Source: Paraburkholderia hospita (GTDB taxonomy: Bacteria > Pseudomonadota > Gammaproteobacteria > Burkholderiales > Burkholderiaceae). Taken from it: DNA of 64,000 bases. Both the position numbers and the translations under genes were made by a program. Of this stretch, positions 1-8,741 are shown piece after piece; positions within the stretch are counted from its first letter, which is position 1; each line of letters opens with the position of its first letter. Under the pieces are notes generated by a model that had not been told where the DNA came from, searched no databases, and saw only the letters and a list, made by a program, of their open reading frames with translations. The DNA lies in the NCBI RefSeq assembly GCF_002902965.1, contig NZ_CP026107.1, positions 930,001 to 994,000 on the forward strand, in the 5' to 3' direction.

Positions 1-290
1 GCCTCGATTGCAGCGTTGCGTTCCTCGCTCGCCTCAACGGGTTCCATTGACTCGTCGAGAGAAGCGATCGCCCGTTCTGTGACAGACCTGGTTTCAGTGA
101 AAGCTGCGCCAGATGCGCCGTCTTCGTCGACGGGAGGTGCCAGCATGTCGTGGAGCATCGCGTGCAGCTCGGGCGTGTTCCAGGGCGCGCTGCGTTGTTT
201 TCTCCTTTTTATGTAATGTCGCACTTCCGCGTCCTGTTCGGCGGTCAGTGGCAGGCCGCGGAACGTATTTTGAGGCGTGGCTTCGAACAT
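1..290 (-). CDS. Conserved hypothetical protein, N-terminal part only (runs off the window)
   Basis: An open frame runs from an ATG at 290 leftwards through the window edge with no stop, so only about the first 96 residues are visible. It begins MFEATPQNTFRGLPLTAEQD and continues with a basic stretch (KRRKQR) and then an acidic, Glu-rich part. The start is supported by a strong GGAGG five bases upstream (291-300). The protein is hydrophilic with no signal peptide or membrane segment. I do not recognise a domain and assign no function. The opposite-strand frames here are shadows. Confidence 0.75.
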   Translation of the reverse strand, partial: MFEATPQNTFRGLPLTAEQDAEVRHYIKRRKQRSAPWNTPELHAMLHDMLAPPVDEDGASGAAFTETRSVTERAIASLDESMEPVEASEERNAAIE

Positions 291-574
291 GAGAGCCTCC
301 TTCGTTCACTATAGTTCGAGTGTAATCCTATTGTTCAATAAGCGCGAACTGTTGGTGACCGTGCGGCGTAATTCGTTCATCTGCAGATTCGAACGCGCCA
401 GTCATATTCCCGCAATCTATACCGATTTCTCCACAAAGCGCGCGATTTACCGATGCCTTACGTGCTGCCGTATTGCCCAGGACGCAACCTGGAAAATTGA
501 GGAGTTTTGACTTTGTAAAGCAGTGTATGCTGAACAGCACGTCTTTCGGTGATGGACGGATAGGGAAGAAAGAC

Positions 575-1450
575 ATGAGTGGACCGCGATGCCTCACGGT
601 GCGGCACAAAAGCGTTTATCGCTATTCCGAGCCGGTGAGCTTCGGCGAACATAGGATGATGTTCCGCCCGAGGTCCAGCCATGATTTGCGTCTGGTTAGC
701 TCGGAATTGCGTATTGTGCCGACGCCTTCGCGCCTGCACTGGATGCACGATGTCTTCGACAATTCAGTCGCAGTCGCGACGTTCGCCGAAGAGGCGTCCC
801 AACTCGTATTCGATAGTAGCGTGACGCTCGAGCATTACGAAGCGCCCGCGCCCGAGTATGCGATCGAGCCGTATGCCGCAACCTGGCCATTCGCGTACAC
901 CAACGATGAAGCAACAGAACTGGTCAACGCACGAAGCCGGCGGCATCCCGATGCGGATGTCGACAAATGGGCCCAGTCTTTCATTGCGCAAGGCCGCGAC
1001 ACCTCGACGATGGCGTTGCTCAGAGACATGACGGCTGAGATCAAAGAGCAGTTTCTTTACGCCCGGCGCACGGAGAAAGGCGTCTACCGTCCGGCTGATA
1101 CGCTGAGTTTTCGTAGTGGGAGTTGCCGGGATTTCGCGGTTCTGATGATCGATGCCGTTCGTTCTCTCGGACTCGCTGCACGGTTCGTCAGTGGCTATGT
1201 TTTTGTTCCGGATCATGACGCCACGTCAGGAGGTGGTTCCACTCACGCGTGGCTGCAGATATTTCTGCCCGGCGCAGGATGGGTGGATTTCGATCCGACC
1301 AACAGCATTATCGGAAATCAGCATCTGATCCGGGTTGCCGTGGCTTGGGACCAGCACCAGGCGTTGCCTTTGTGGGGAACGTGGACGGGCGCACCCGCGT
1401 CGTTCAGGGGTCTGGATGTCGACGTCAGTGTCACCGAGGACGGCTGTTGA
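575..1450 (+). CDS. Transglutaminase-like cysteine peptidase family protein
   Basis: The 291-residue protein has the bacterial transglutaminase-like N-terminal beta domain (LTVRHKSVYRYSEPV, residues 7-21) followed by a papain-fold core. The triad is visible: Cys184 in SGSCRDFA, His224 in STHAWLQIF and Asp240 in WVDFDPTN. Such proteins are predicted amidases or peptidases, and their substrates are mostly unknown. I chose the ATG at 575, preceded by AGGGAAGAAAGAC, because family members begin just before this beta domain; an open frame extends 34 codons further upstream without good support. A second transglutaminase-like gene follows after 24 bases, so the two are probably co-transcribed. No signal peptide is seen, which suggests a cytoplasmic protein. 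Confidence 0.88.
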   Translation: MSGPRCLTVRHKSVYRYSEPVSFGEHRMMFRPRSSHDLRLVSSELRIVPTPSRLHWMHDVFDNSVAVATFAEEASQLVFDSSVTLEHYEAPAPEYAIEPYAATWPFAYTNDEATELVNARSRRHPDADVDKWAQSFIAQGRDTSTMALLRDMTAEIKEQFLYARRTEKGVYRPADTLSFRSGSCRDFAVLMIDAVRSLGLAARFVSGYVFVPDHDATSGGGSTHAWLQIFLPGAGWVDFDPTNSIIGNQHLIRVAVAWDQHQALPLWGTWTGAPASFRGLDVDVSVTEDGC

Positions 1451-1474
1451 ATTTTTCTTCGAGGGGCCGCTGTA

Positions 1475-2284
1475 ATGATGCTTCGCGTAGGCTATAGACT
1501 GATTTACGAGTGCGAGCAGCATACGCCAATGATGCTGATGCTCAACACGCACTTCTCGTGTGTGCAGAATGTGCGGTCGGCCGACCTTCTTGTCGTTAAT
1601 CCACCCGTCGGCATTGCTCAGTATCGGGATGGTTTCGGTAATCTCTGCAGCCGGCTCGTTGCGCCGCCGGGCCGGTTCGAGATGTCGACGACCGCGTTGC
1701 TCGATGTCTCCGATCGGCCCGAGGAAACGGCATTTTGGGGTCACCAGCATCCCGTCGAGGAATTACCTGACGAATGCATGGTGTTTCTGCTGGGCAGCCG
1801 CTACTGCGAGACCGATTTGTTGTCCGAGGTCGCCTGGGAACTGTTCGGTAAGGTGCAGCCCGGCCGTGATCGCGTGCAGGCGATCTGTGATTTCGTACAT
1901 CGGCATATCGACTTCGGCTATGAGTTTGCCCGATCGACGAAGACAGCATGTCATGTCTATCGCGAACGACGCGGGGTGTGCAGAGACTTTGCACATCTGG
2001 CGGTCACATTCTGCCGGGCGATGAATATTCCCGCGCGGTACTGTACGGGGTATATCAGTGACGTCGGGGTGCCGCCGCCTCATAGTGCGATGGATTTCGC
2101 GGCCTGGTTCGAAGCTTATGTGGGCGGGAGCTGGCAAACATTTGATCCGCGCAACAACGTGCCACGCATTGGACGGGTACTGATGGCCCGAGGACGGGAT
2201 GCCGCCGACGTCGCAATCAGCAATACGTTCGGTCCGGCCAAGCTCGTTGAGTTCACCGTGCATTGCGCTCCTGAAGAGGGCTAG
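1475..2284 (+). CDS. Transglutaminase-like protein, catalytic His not at the expected position
   Basis: The 269-residue protein has the transglutaminase-like arrangement: N-terminal beta domain, helical middle, Cys169 in RRGVCRDFAHL and Asp224 in WQTFDPRNN. Where active members have His before Ala-Trp, this one reads MDFAAWFEAY (Ala209). The nearest His is in PPPHSAMDF, six residues earlier. Some relatives I remember carry Ser in this position, so this may be a subfamily trait and the protein may be non-peptidase or use another base. It lies 24 bases downstream of the first transglutaminase gene, and the two could form a functional pair. The double ATG at 1475/1478 leaves a one-codon ambiguity in the start. 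Confidence 0.85.
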   Translation: MMLRVGYRLIYECEQHTPMMLMLNTHFSCVQNVRSADLLVVNPPVGIAQYRDGFGNLCSRLVAPPGRFEMSTTALLDVSDRPEETAFWGHQHPVEELPDECMVFLLGSRYCETDLLSEVAWELFGKVQPGRDRVQAICDFVHRHIDFGYEFARSTKTACHVYRERRGVCRDFAHLAVTFCRAMNIPARYCTGYISDVGVPPPHSAMDFAAWFEAYVGGSWQTFDPRNNVPRIGRVLMARGRDAADVAISNTFGPAKLVEFTVHCAPEEG

Positions 2285-2330
2285 GCAGACGGACAATGGG
2301 ACGTGAGGCGCTGTCCTGGCGCAAGTAGGG

Positions 2331-2780
2331 TCATCCGTCTGTAAAGCGCCGCAGCGAACCGGGTGTAGTCGCCGGCTGCACGCCATAACGGCTGCGAAGC
2401 TCGTGCATCGCGGCAAGCGTGATATACGCGGAGCGGGTCATGTGACGCTCCTTTGCATCGCCATCGATTTGCCGCAGCACATCTTCGAGCAGACTGATCT
2501 GTACGCCTACTGCTTTCGATGTCACCCGCGCAAGATTGATGTCGATAAACATCCAGAGTCCTTCCCCGTCATCCATATCGAGCTCGTGCAATTCCGATGT
2601 GCTGTTGGTCGGCGCAGGTATGAGTTGCTCGCTTTGGTCATACATCAACTCGACGACCTTCTGCGCATTGCGCTTCAATTCGCCAAACGATTTTCCCTGT
2701 GCTTCGGCGCGGGGAAAATCAGGGAAACTGGCGCGAAAGCCAGCGTCGCCATCGCGGCATACATAAACGGGATATTGCAT
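2331..2780 (-). CDS. HicB-family protein (type II antitoxin-like), no HicA partner visible
   Basis: The N-terminal 50 residues match the HicB fold: MQYPVYVCRDGDAGFRASFP, followed by DFPRAEAQGKSFGELKRNAQ. In HicAB modules this partial RNase-H-like fold neutralises the HicA mRNA interferase, and a C-terminal helical DNA-binding part autoregulates the operon. Here the C-terminal half (DVLRQIDGDAKERHMTRSAYITLA) resembles a ribbon-helix-helix type segment. No HicA-like small basic ORF is present on either side, so it may be an orphan antitoxin or a stand-alone regulator. It is convergent with the transglutaminase genes, 46 bases away. The start ATG at 2780 is preceded by GAGGAGCACTT. Confidence 0.75.
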   Translation of the reverse strand: MQYPVYVCRDGDAGFRASFPDFPRAEAQGKSFGELKRNAQKVVELMYDQSEQLIPAPTNSTSELHELDMDDGEGLWMFIDINLARVTSKAVGVQISLLEDVLRQIDGDAKERHMTRSAYITLAAMHELRSRYGVQPATTPGSLRRFTDG

Positions 2781-3002
2781 AAGTGCTCCTCAAATGATCC
2801 TCGCCGTGTGCAGCCGCGCGGATCCGGAACGGGAAATGGTGGGAAGGCGAAGGGACTGAATTGACGATGCGCGTAAAGCGGAGGAAACGCAAACTAAATC
2901 GTGATGAAGCGGGGAAGGAGCCGCACTGGGCGGGAATGTCCATTGCGCTACTGTTTTCTCTATCCCACTACGAGGAATTCCCGGACATCGGGAGGCGTAT
3001 TC

Positions 3003-3179
3003 ATGAAAAATCCATGGCTGAAAAAGAACCCGTTCTTGAGCATGTGGCTGAGTGGCGCGAATGCCGTGGCTGGATCCGCGCGCGGACGCGTGGCGGCCGC
3101 CGCGAAGCGTGAGACTGTCAATTTCTGGACCGCGGCGCTGACGCCGCCAAAGCCCAGGAAGCGTCGGGCGCGTCGCTGA
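3003..3179 (+). CDS. Small conserved basic protein (58 aa)
   Basis: The short protein begins MKNPWLKKNPFLSMWLSGAN, continues with an Ala/Arg-rich helix and ends in a Lys/Arg tail (PKPRKRRARR). I remember similar small proteins in Burkholderiaceae; no function is known to me. GGGAGG eight bases upstream supports this ATG over the longer frame starting at 2901. An amphipathic N-terminus and strongly basic tail suggest association with membrane, nucleic acid or polymer granules, but this is speculation. Confidence 0.65.
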   Translation: MKNPWLKKNPFLSMWLSGANAVAGSARGRVAAAAKRETVNFWTAALTPPKPRKRRARR

Positions 3180-3350
3180 TTGGACGAAAGCGGATCGCAG
3201 CCGGCAGGGGAGAGCGCTGTTCACGGCGGCGAGACGCCCGGAGAAAATAGCTGGCACAAGAAAATAGATCGCGACAGCCGCTATAAATGCGCACAGAATG
3301 ACGGGATAACGTAGCCGCACCCGCGGCTGGGCGAAAATGGGAGAATCATC

Positions 3351-3494
3351 ATGGCAAAGGGTCAACTGCGCGGTAATCGCGAGGCAAAGAAGCCTAAACA
3401 GCCGAAAAAGCCGTCTCCTGCGGCGAACCTTTCCACCTGGAAGACTACGCCGAAGGCAACAGCACGAGACGAAGAAGGCGCAAACAAGAAATAA
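3351..3494 (+). CDS. Very small Lys-rich conserved protein (47 aa)
   Basis: The frame encodes MAKGQLRGNREAKKPKQPKK followed by a Pro/Ala/Thr-rich stretch and ends with NKK. I recall near-identical tiny proteins (MAKGQLR.NREAKKPK) in many Burkholderia genomes. The start follows GGGAGAATCATC. The composition is typical of an intrinsically disordered, nucleic-acid-associated protein. The function is unknown. It is below the length limit of usual ORF scans. Confidence 0.65.
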   Translation: MAKGQLRGNREAKKPKQPKKPSPAANLSTWKTTPKATARDEEGANKK

Positions 3495-3786
3495 TCTGTG
3501 GCTCCTGGCGTTGAGAACGTGGGCGTTCTCATGCATTCGCCGGGAGCGGATCAGACAGGTAGTTTGCGAAGCGAATTAACGAAGGGGATTAAGTCAGAGA
3601 TCGGATTATCACTGTGCGTTCGGGTGAGTCGGGGAAGGCCTTATATTCTCGCGAGCGCTCCCGGCTGCCCGCACCCTATTCATATCATGATTCAACTTTT
3701 TCCCCCTCACTTCGCGATGCAGTTTCGCGCTTTCGAAAAGGCGCGAATGCCAATCGACATTTGATTGCCTTGAAGAGGGAGTCACC

Positions 3787-4044
3787 ATGAGTAGCCAGTC
3801 CTGTGAAGCATATCGCGGCTACAGCATCGATGTTGAAGTCACGGCCAACAACGTCGTCTCGCTCAGCGGAAGAGAGCTACGTTACTCTGTGTCGTGGTCG
3901 ATAATCTCACTCCACGTGCTATCCACACCCATTGCCAGTCTTCCCGAGCGACTGGAGTTTTTATCGCCGGATGACGCCTTCTCATACGGCGAACGGCGGG
4001 CGCGCACGTTTATCGACGGCTCGTTGTTGTCGGATGTTCAATGA
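3787..4044 (+). CDS. Small conserved hypothetical protein (85 aa)
   Basis: The protein begins MSSQSCEAYRGYSIDVEVTA and contains SLSGRELRYSVSWSI, then ends in an acidic/aromatic segment (SPDDAFSYGERRARTFIDG). The pattern of short beta strands ending in a helix resembles other short Burkholderia orphan proteins of this length. An AAGAGGGAG Shine-Dalgarno lies seven bases before the ATG. There is no signal peptide. It is convergent with the carbonic-anhydrase-like gene, 23 bases away. No function is assigned. Confidence 0.65.
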   Translation: MSSQSCEAYRGYSIDVEVTANNVVSLSGRELRYSVSWSIISLHVLSTPIASLPERLEFLSPDDAFSYGERRARTFIDGSLLSDVQ

Positions 4045-4067
4045 ACTAATGTGAGGCGGCAGCCCGT

Positions 4068-4634
4068 TCAACCTGGACGAGCCTGGCGCTGATCCTGCTC
4101 GGGCCGCAGCGGCGCGGGAGGAACGACTGTCTCGACATGACCGGTCTCTACGTCATAGACGAGACCTGTCACCGTGAATCCGCCCGGAAGATTCGGGTTG
4201 GCTTTCAGCGATGCTACGTCGAGCGCGACCGCCTTGTACGGATCGGTAATTGCGAGATCGTCCAGCTTGTCGTCTGCAACACCCATATACTTCGACAGCA
4301 ACCTCGGCGCGTGATGGTAGCAACCATTGATTCCGCAATCGGTATGCTGAAGCACGATCAGCTTCCAGCCGTCGCCGACTGCTTCTCCTGCCGCGCGCGA
4401 CACCGTGCCGAGGATCGCCATCGTTTCGAGCAGCGCCGGGTTCACGCGTCCGCCGACGTTACGGATGATGGCCGCTTCGCCCGGCGCCAGCTTGAGCACG
4501 TCCATTGGATCGACGCGCGGATCGACACAACCGATGATCATCGTGCGTTGCGACGGCAGCATCTTCAGAGCGGCGTTAAAGCCGGTTTCCGCGAATTCAG
4601 CGTTGCGGTGAGAGAGCGTTTCGAAAAAGTCCAT
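4068..4634 (-). CDS. Beta-carbonic-anhydrase-like protein
   Basis: The 188-residue protein carries the beta-class signature: Cys36 with Asp and Arg in GCVDPRVDP, and the second zinc pair in LQHTDCGI (His-x2-Cys). Beta carbonic anhydrases interconvert CO2 and bicarbonate in the cytoplasm. NVGGRVNP matches the conserved glycine-rich turn of the family. The ATG at 4634 follows GAGGTAG. Its first 38 bases overlap the 3' end of the upstream SDR gene on the same strand, which suggests translational coupling. The pairing of a carbonic anhydrase with redox enzymes is common in accessory operons and does not define a pathway. Confidence 0.85.
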   Translation of the reverse strand: MDFFETLSHRNAEFAETGFNAALKMLPSQRTMIIGCVDPRVDPMDVLKLAPGEAAIIRNVGGRVNPALLETMAILGTVSRAAGEAVGDGWKLIVLQHTDCGINGCYHHAPRLLSKYMGVADDKLDDLAITDPYKAVALDVASLKANPNLPGGFTVTGLVYDVETGHVETVVPPAPLRPEQDQRQARPG

Positions 4635-5424
4635 GACTACCTCTATCGTTTATCGTGAGAAATCGGGTTAGGCGGGGGTTACGCGCGTGTGGCAGCCGCA
4701 TGGACATCTTTGCCTGCAATCCCTTCGGATCGGCTGTGAAGGCTGCGTGAATGCCGCGAGATTGATCGCCGGCGACGATCTCGTCATTGGTGCCGGCCTG
4801 GATCGCATCGAGCGCATCCGTGACGACTTCCTGCGGCGTCATGCGCGGCTCGGGCAGCTTCGCGCCCATTTCCGTATCCGTCTGAACGGCGAGGACGCCG
4901 ACCACCTGCGTACCCTGTGCGCTCAATTCAGCGCGCACGCTGCGGGTCAGCGACAGGCTCGCCGCTTTGGAGGCCGAGTAGGTCGCCGCCACGGGCAGGC
5001 TGATCAGCGAGAGCATCGACAGCATGTTGAGCAGTGCGCCACCACCGTTCCTGGCCAATACGGGAGCGAACGCGCGGGTTAGCGCCAACGTGCCGAAATA
5101 ATTGACTTCCATCTCATGGCGGGCGTGGTCGATGTCGGGCGCGGAGATGGCGCCTTCGAACGCGGCGTAGCCGGCGTTGTTGATCAACAGCGTCACGTCC
5201 GATGCAATGACGGCGGCAGCGGCCACCTGATCGGGGTCGGTGATGTCGAGCGGAAGAGGCACGAGCCGTCGATCGCCATCTTTGAGAAGCGCTTTGAGCG
5301 ATGTGGTGTCACGCGCGGCGACATAGATCTTCGACGCGCCTCGCTTGAGCAGTTCGGCGACAAATACGCGCCCAATGCCACGATTTGCGCCAGTGACAAG
5401 CACGACAGAGTTAGAGAGTTGCAT
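4597..5424 (-). CDS. Short-chain dehydrogenase/reductase (SDR family)
   Basis: This 275-residue Rossmann enzyme shows the classical SDR motifs: cofactor-binding TGANRGIG near residue 12, LLINNAGYA in the middle and catalytic Tyr/Lys in YSASKAASL. It should reduce or oxidise a carbonyl/alcohol with NAD(P)H; Arg after the glycine motif (AARDTTS) favours NADP(H). I chose the ATG at 5424 over an extended frame to 5505 because the Rossmann strand starts there (MQLSNSVVLVTGAN). It lies 77 bases downstream of an NmrA-like gene and overlaps the carbonic anhydrase gene, so the minus-strand set 7538-4068 is probably one or two transcripts. Confidence 0.88.
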   Translation of the reverse strand: MQLSNSVVLVTGANRGIGRVFVAELLKRGASKIYVAARDTTSLKALLKDGDRRLVPLPLDITDPDQVAAAAVIASDVTLLINNAGYAAFEGAISAPDIDHARHEMEVNYFGTLALTRAFAPVLARNGGGALLNMLSMLSLISLPVAATYSASKAASLSLTRSVRAELSAQGTQVVGVLAVQTDTEMGAKLPEPRMTPQEVVTDALDAIQAGTNDEIVAGDQSRGIHAAFTADPKGLQAKMSMRLPHARNPRLTRFLTINDRGSHGLFRNALSPQR

Positions 5425-5501
5425 GATGATGACCTTTCGAATTCGATTGGAAATAGCGGTGGGTTCCCGTTTTCGAAGAAGCGAGCGGGAACCCGCGGAT
5501 G

Positions 5502-6380
5502 TCATTTGCCGTTGAGCTTGTCGGCGTGAAGGCGGGCGAATTCGCCAACGGTCATTGACCTGCGGCCCGTCAGCTTTTCGACGTTGTCATCCGTGCCGGA
5601 CATCCGGCCATTGTGGTAGTCGGCCATTGCGCCGCGCAGATGCTGGACGATATAAGGCGGTACGCCCATCGCCTCGATCGAGCTGCAGTATTCGTCGATC
5701 GGCAGATCCTGAAAGACGATCTTGCGACCGAGCGCCTCGGACAATTCCGTTGCCATCTGCTCGTGATCCATTTCGACGGGACCGGAAAGCGGGATCGTGG
5801 TGCCGATATGGCCTTCCGGATTTTTCAGCAGCGCGGCAATGGCGCGGCCTTGATCGTCGGCTGCGATGGGCGAGTGACGGCCCTTGCCGACGGGCATACG
5901 CAGAATGCCTTGTTGCAGATACGGAAGTTGCCAGGGATAGAGCAGCCACTCGAGGAAGTAAGTGGGACGAAGATGAATGACGGGCAGACCCGACCAGTTG
6001 AGAATTTCTTCCGCGATATACGTGTCGCGGCACGAATCGCTGGTGGACTCGCGGTTGGCTGAGCGCTGCGAGAGATTGATGACGGTCTTGACGCCTGTTT
6101 CCCTGGCGGCTTGGGCGAAGTTCACGGTCGCGTTGATCAGTCCGGGCTGCACGGGCCAAACCAGATAAGCCGCGTCCACCCCTTTCATGGCGTCGCGAAC
6201 GGTATTGATCTCCAGAAGATCGCCGACGACCACTTCAGCGCCGAACGCTTCGAGCGCCGCCGACCGGTCGTCTTTACGATGCACCATCGCACGTACGCTG
6301 AGACCGAGCGCGATCGACTGGCGAACCGCGGCGCGACCCGTATCGCCCGTGGCGCCTGTAATCAAGACTTTCTTTGACAT
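5502..6380 (-). CDS. NmrA-like NAD(P)-binding protein
   Basis: The 292-residue protein is an atypical SDR of the NmrA/HSCARG kind: MSKKVLITGATGDTGRAAVR carries the GxxGxxG-type glycine motif, and there is no Tyr-x3-Lys pair in the usual place. Such proteins act as NAD(P)H-dependent reductases of quinones and similar compounds, or as redox sensors. It is a paralogue of the next gene upstream (6642-7538): both contain a NWSGxPxxHLRxTxFxEWLLY stretch and a C-terminal Asp-rich loop. The intergenic region to 6642 (261 bases) includes an imperfect hairpin. Confidence 0.82.
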   Translation of the reverse strand: MSKKVLITGATGDTGRAAVRQSIALGLSVRAMVHRKDDRSAALEAFGAEVVVGDLLEINTVRDAMKGVDAAYLVWPVQPGLINATVNFAQAARETGVKTVINLSQRSANRESTSDSCRDTYIAEEILNWSGLPVIHLRPTYFLEWLLYPWQLPYLQQGILRMPVGKGRHSPIAADDQGRAIAALLKNPEGHIGTTIPLSGPVEMDHEQMATELSEALGRKIVFQDLPIDEYCSSIEAMGVPPYIVQHLRGAMADYHNGRMSGTDDNVEKLTGRRSMTVGEFARLHADKLNGK

Positions 6381-6641
6381 GGTTAATATTCCTTAGTAAC
6401 TAGAGTTGAATGATTTCGAAGCCGTACCGTCGTGACCCACGCGAATGGCATGCATCACACAGACCAACTCGGTGAATCGCTTTCTTCTAATCGGCGATTC
6501 GTTTCCTTGGATCTAAATATCGCGTATTGCGGCGCAATGCGGTAGCCGTCGTTTGAAGCTATGACCTATCCTGGAACAGCATGAATCGGTTCGAGCGGAG
6601 TCCGGAGCGTCTGAACGCGCTTCCGGACGGCCCACACCTGA

Positions 6642-7538
6642 TCAGTGCGCGGGCGCTTGCAGCGGGTACTCGATGACGAACTTCGACAGGTTCGCGTTGA
6701 TGAACTGCTCAACCGTCGTCAGCGGCTGGCCGATGATTTCCGTACCGGTGCTGTCGGTGCCTGCCAGCAGTCCTTCTTGCTGATCGATCGTGACGGCTTC
6801 GAAATGGCGCCGCATCGCATCGGCATGCTGGAGGCCGAACAGTTCAAGAAACGTCGATACGGTGACATGCTCGTAGGGAAGCTCTTTACCGAGCACGCGG
6901 CTCACTTCGGCGGCGAGTTCCTCATGGCTGTATTCGACGGGCCCGTGAAGCGCCAGTGCCTTTCCGACGTAAGGGGCCGAATTGTCGATAACGCCCGCAA
7001 TGATGCGCGCAATGTCGCTGCCGGCGATGGGTGCGAAGCGGCTGTCCTTGTTGTACGGCATCACATAGCGGCCATAGCGGATCTGTGGCGCGATATAGAG
7101 CAGCCACTCGGCAAAGAACGTGACTCGCAGGTGCACCGAAGGCACCCCGGACCAGTTGAATATCTGCTCGGAGAGCCAGTGGTTTTGCGTCGCCTTGCTG
7201 CGCGCGGCGGGACGGGACTGTTTATGCGACATGTTCACGATCAGTTCCAGATCCTGCTCTTTTGCGGCCTGTGCGAAGATCACTGCCGCTTCGACCAGCC
7301 CTTCGGCGAGCGGAAAGCAGAAATAGGCGCGCTGGACGCCGGCCATGGCGAGGCGAATATCGCGCAGGCTCATCATGTCGCCGAATACGACCTCGGCGCC
7401 CAGATTGCGCAGTTGCTGTGCGCGATGGTCATCCTTGCGCACTAGCGCGCGGACATGAAAACCCTTCTCGAGCAGGCGCTCGACGGTCGGACGGCCGGTG
7501 TCGCCAGAAGCGCCGCTCACGAGAACTGTGGTCATCAT
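6642..7538 (-). CDS. NmrA-like NAD(P)-binding protein, paralogue of the downstream gene
   Basis: The 298-residue protein starts MMTTVLVSGASGDTGRPTVE, a glycine-rich NAD(P) site, and shares motif order with the adjacent paralogue, including NWSGVPSVHLRVTFFAEWLL. The two have clearly diverged, so the duplication is not recent. The start at 7538 (ATGATG) follows GGAG at six bases; an upstream TTG at 7541 is in frame but less likely. The gene is divergent from a LysR regulator (7797), and the 258-base gap between them should hold both promoters. It probably reduces quinone-like substrates, or senses NADPH. Confidence 0.82.
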   Translation of the reverse strand: MMTTVLVSGASGDTGRPTVERLLEKGFHVRALVRKDDHRAQQLRNLGAEVVFGDMMSLRDIRLAMAGVQRAYFCFPLAEGLVEAAVIFAQAAKEQDLELIVNMSHKQSRPAARSKATQNHWLSEQIFNWSGVPSVHLRVTFFAEWLLYIAPQIRYGRYVMPYNKDSRFAPIAGSDIARIIAGVIDNSAPYVGKALALHGPVEYSHEELAAEVSRVLGKELPYEHVTVSTFLELFGLQHADAMRRHFEAVTIDQQEGLLAGTDSTGTEIIGQPLTTVEQFINANLSKFVIEYPLQAPAH

Positions 7539-7796
7539 CAATTACTCCAGATACGAAGCCGCAGCGCGTAAAAATCGCTGCAGACTTCAGTTGCAGGGCG
7601 GTGGGGACATCGGAAGCAGGGCCCTTGCGTGGTTCCGATCAGAGCTCGGCAATCGATGCCGGGCCACGTCGACAATTTGGCGTTTTCGCTTCAATCCCGG
7701 TAGCCACTGGATTCGGCTAACATTTATGCTGGATGTGCATTGATGCGAGCCGGACCGGTTAATCGGCCCTGTTGTCCGCTGGAGAAAGGAGGGAGC

Positions 7797-8741
7797 TTGA
7801 AGGACGTCCTTACGTTCAGGCTTTACACCCGCGTCGCGCGGCTCGGCAGCTTTTCGGCGGCGGCGCGGGAATGCGGACTGGCGCAATCGCAAGTGTCGAG
7901 AATGATCGCCGAACTCGAAGCGGGCCTCGGCGCTCGCTTGCTGACGCGAACAACGCGCGCAGTGGTGCCGACGGAAGCAGGTCTGGAGTTTCTAGCCCGC
8001 ATGGAGCCGATATTGGCGGCCATCGATGACGCGGAGAACAGTGTTCGCGAGACGGGCGAATTGCGCGGCGTGCTGCGCGTTGCGATGCCTTCGACGATGG
8101 CCATCTGCGTGGTGCTGCCGCGCCTTTCCGCCTTCACAGAACGTCACCCGTCGCTCAGAGTCGAGGTCATGCTCGACGACCGGTGGCAGGACATGATTCG
8201 CGAAGCAGTCGACGTCGGCATCCGCGTGGGCAGTCTGCCGGACTCGGCGGGCACGGCCAGGTTGATCGGCACGATGCATCGGGTTGTCGCGGCTTCGCCT
8301 GCCTATCTCGAGCGGCACGGCACGCCGGCGTTGCCGGAGGACATCGCCACGCATCGCATCGTAGGCGGCCCGGCCGGGGCGCACGTGTCCTCATGGCAAT
8401 TCGAGCGCGATGGCGAGACCGCATCGGTTGACGTGCAGCCGCATGTTTCGACCAACGACACGGCGGGCGCGCTTGCAGCGGCGGTTTCCGGCCTTGGAAT
8501 CGTGTCGACGACATCATGGGCGTGTCGATCGCAAGTCGAAGATGGCACGCTCGTGCACCTGCTGCCCGATTGGAAAATGGCGGAACTGCCCGTGCATGCC
8601 TATTTTCCGATGGGGCGTGCCAGCCGTCTCGCAGCGCGTGCGTTTGTCGAGTTCATCGCGACCGAACTAAAAAATGAACCGCTCGACTTTATTGGACCGT
8701 GCCTTGTTGTCGGGGCTACCGCAGAATCTGGAAGAAGATGA
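7797..8741 (+). CDS. LysR-family transcriptional regulator (TTG start)
   Basis: The 314-residue protein has the N-terminal winged helix (LYTRVARLGSFSAAARECGLA, then QSQVSRMIAELEAGLGARLL) and a C-terminal periplasmic-binding-like effector domain. It belongs with regulators that commonly control adjacent divergent oxidoreductase genes, so the SDR/NmrA set at 7538-4597 is the likely target. The start is a TTG at 7797 because a strong AGGAGG lies four bases upstream; the longer ATG frame (7740) would add 19 residues unlike the family. Its stop overlaps the next gene by ATGA. Confidence 0.86.
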   Translation: MKDVLTFRLYTRVARLGSFSAAARECGLAQSQVSRMIAELEAGLGARLLTRTTRAVVPTEAGLEFLARMEPILAAIDDAENSVRETGELRGVLRVAMPSTMAICVVLPRLSAFTERHPSLRVEVMLDDRWQDMIREAVDVGIRVGSLPDSAGTARLIGTMHRVVAASPAYLERHGTPALPEDIATHRIVGGPAGAHVSSWQFERDGETASVDVQPHVSTNDTAGALAAAVSGLGIVSTTSWACRSQVEDGTLVHLLPDWKMAELPVHAYFPMGRASRLAARAFVEFIATELKNEPLDFIGPCLVVGATAESGRR

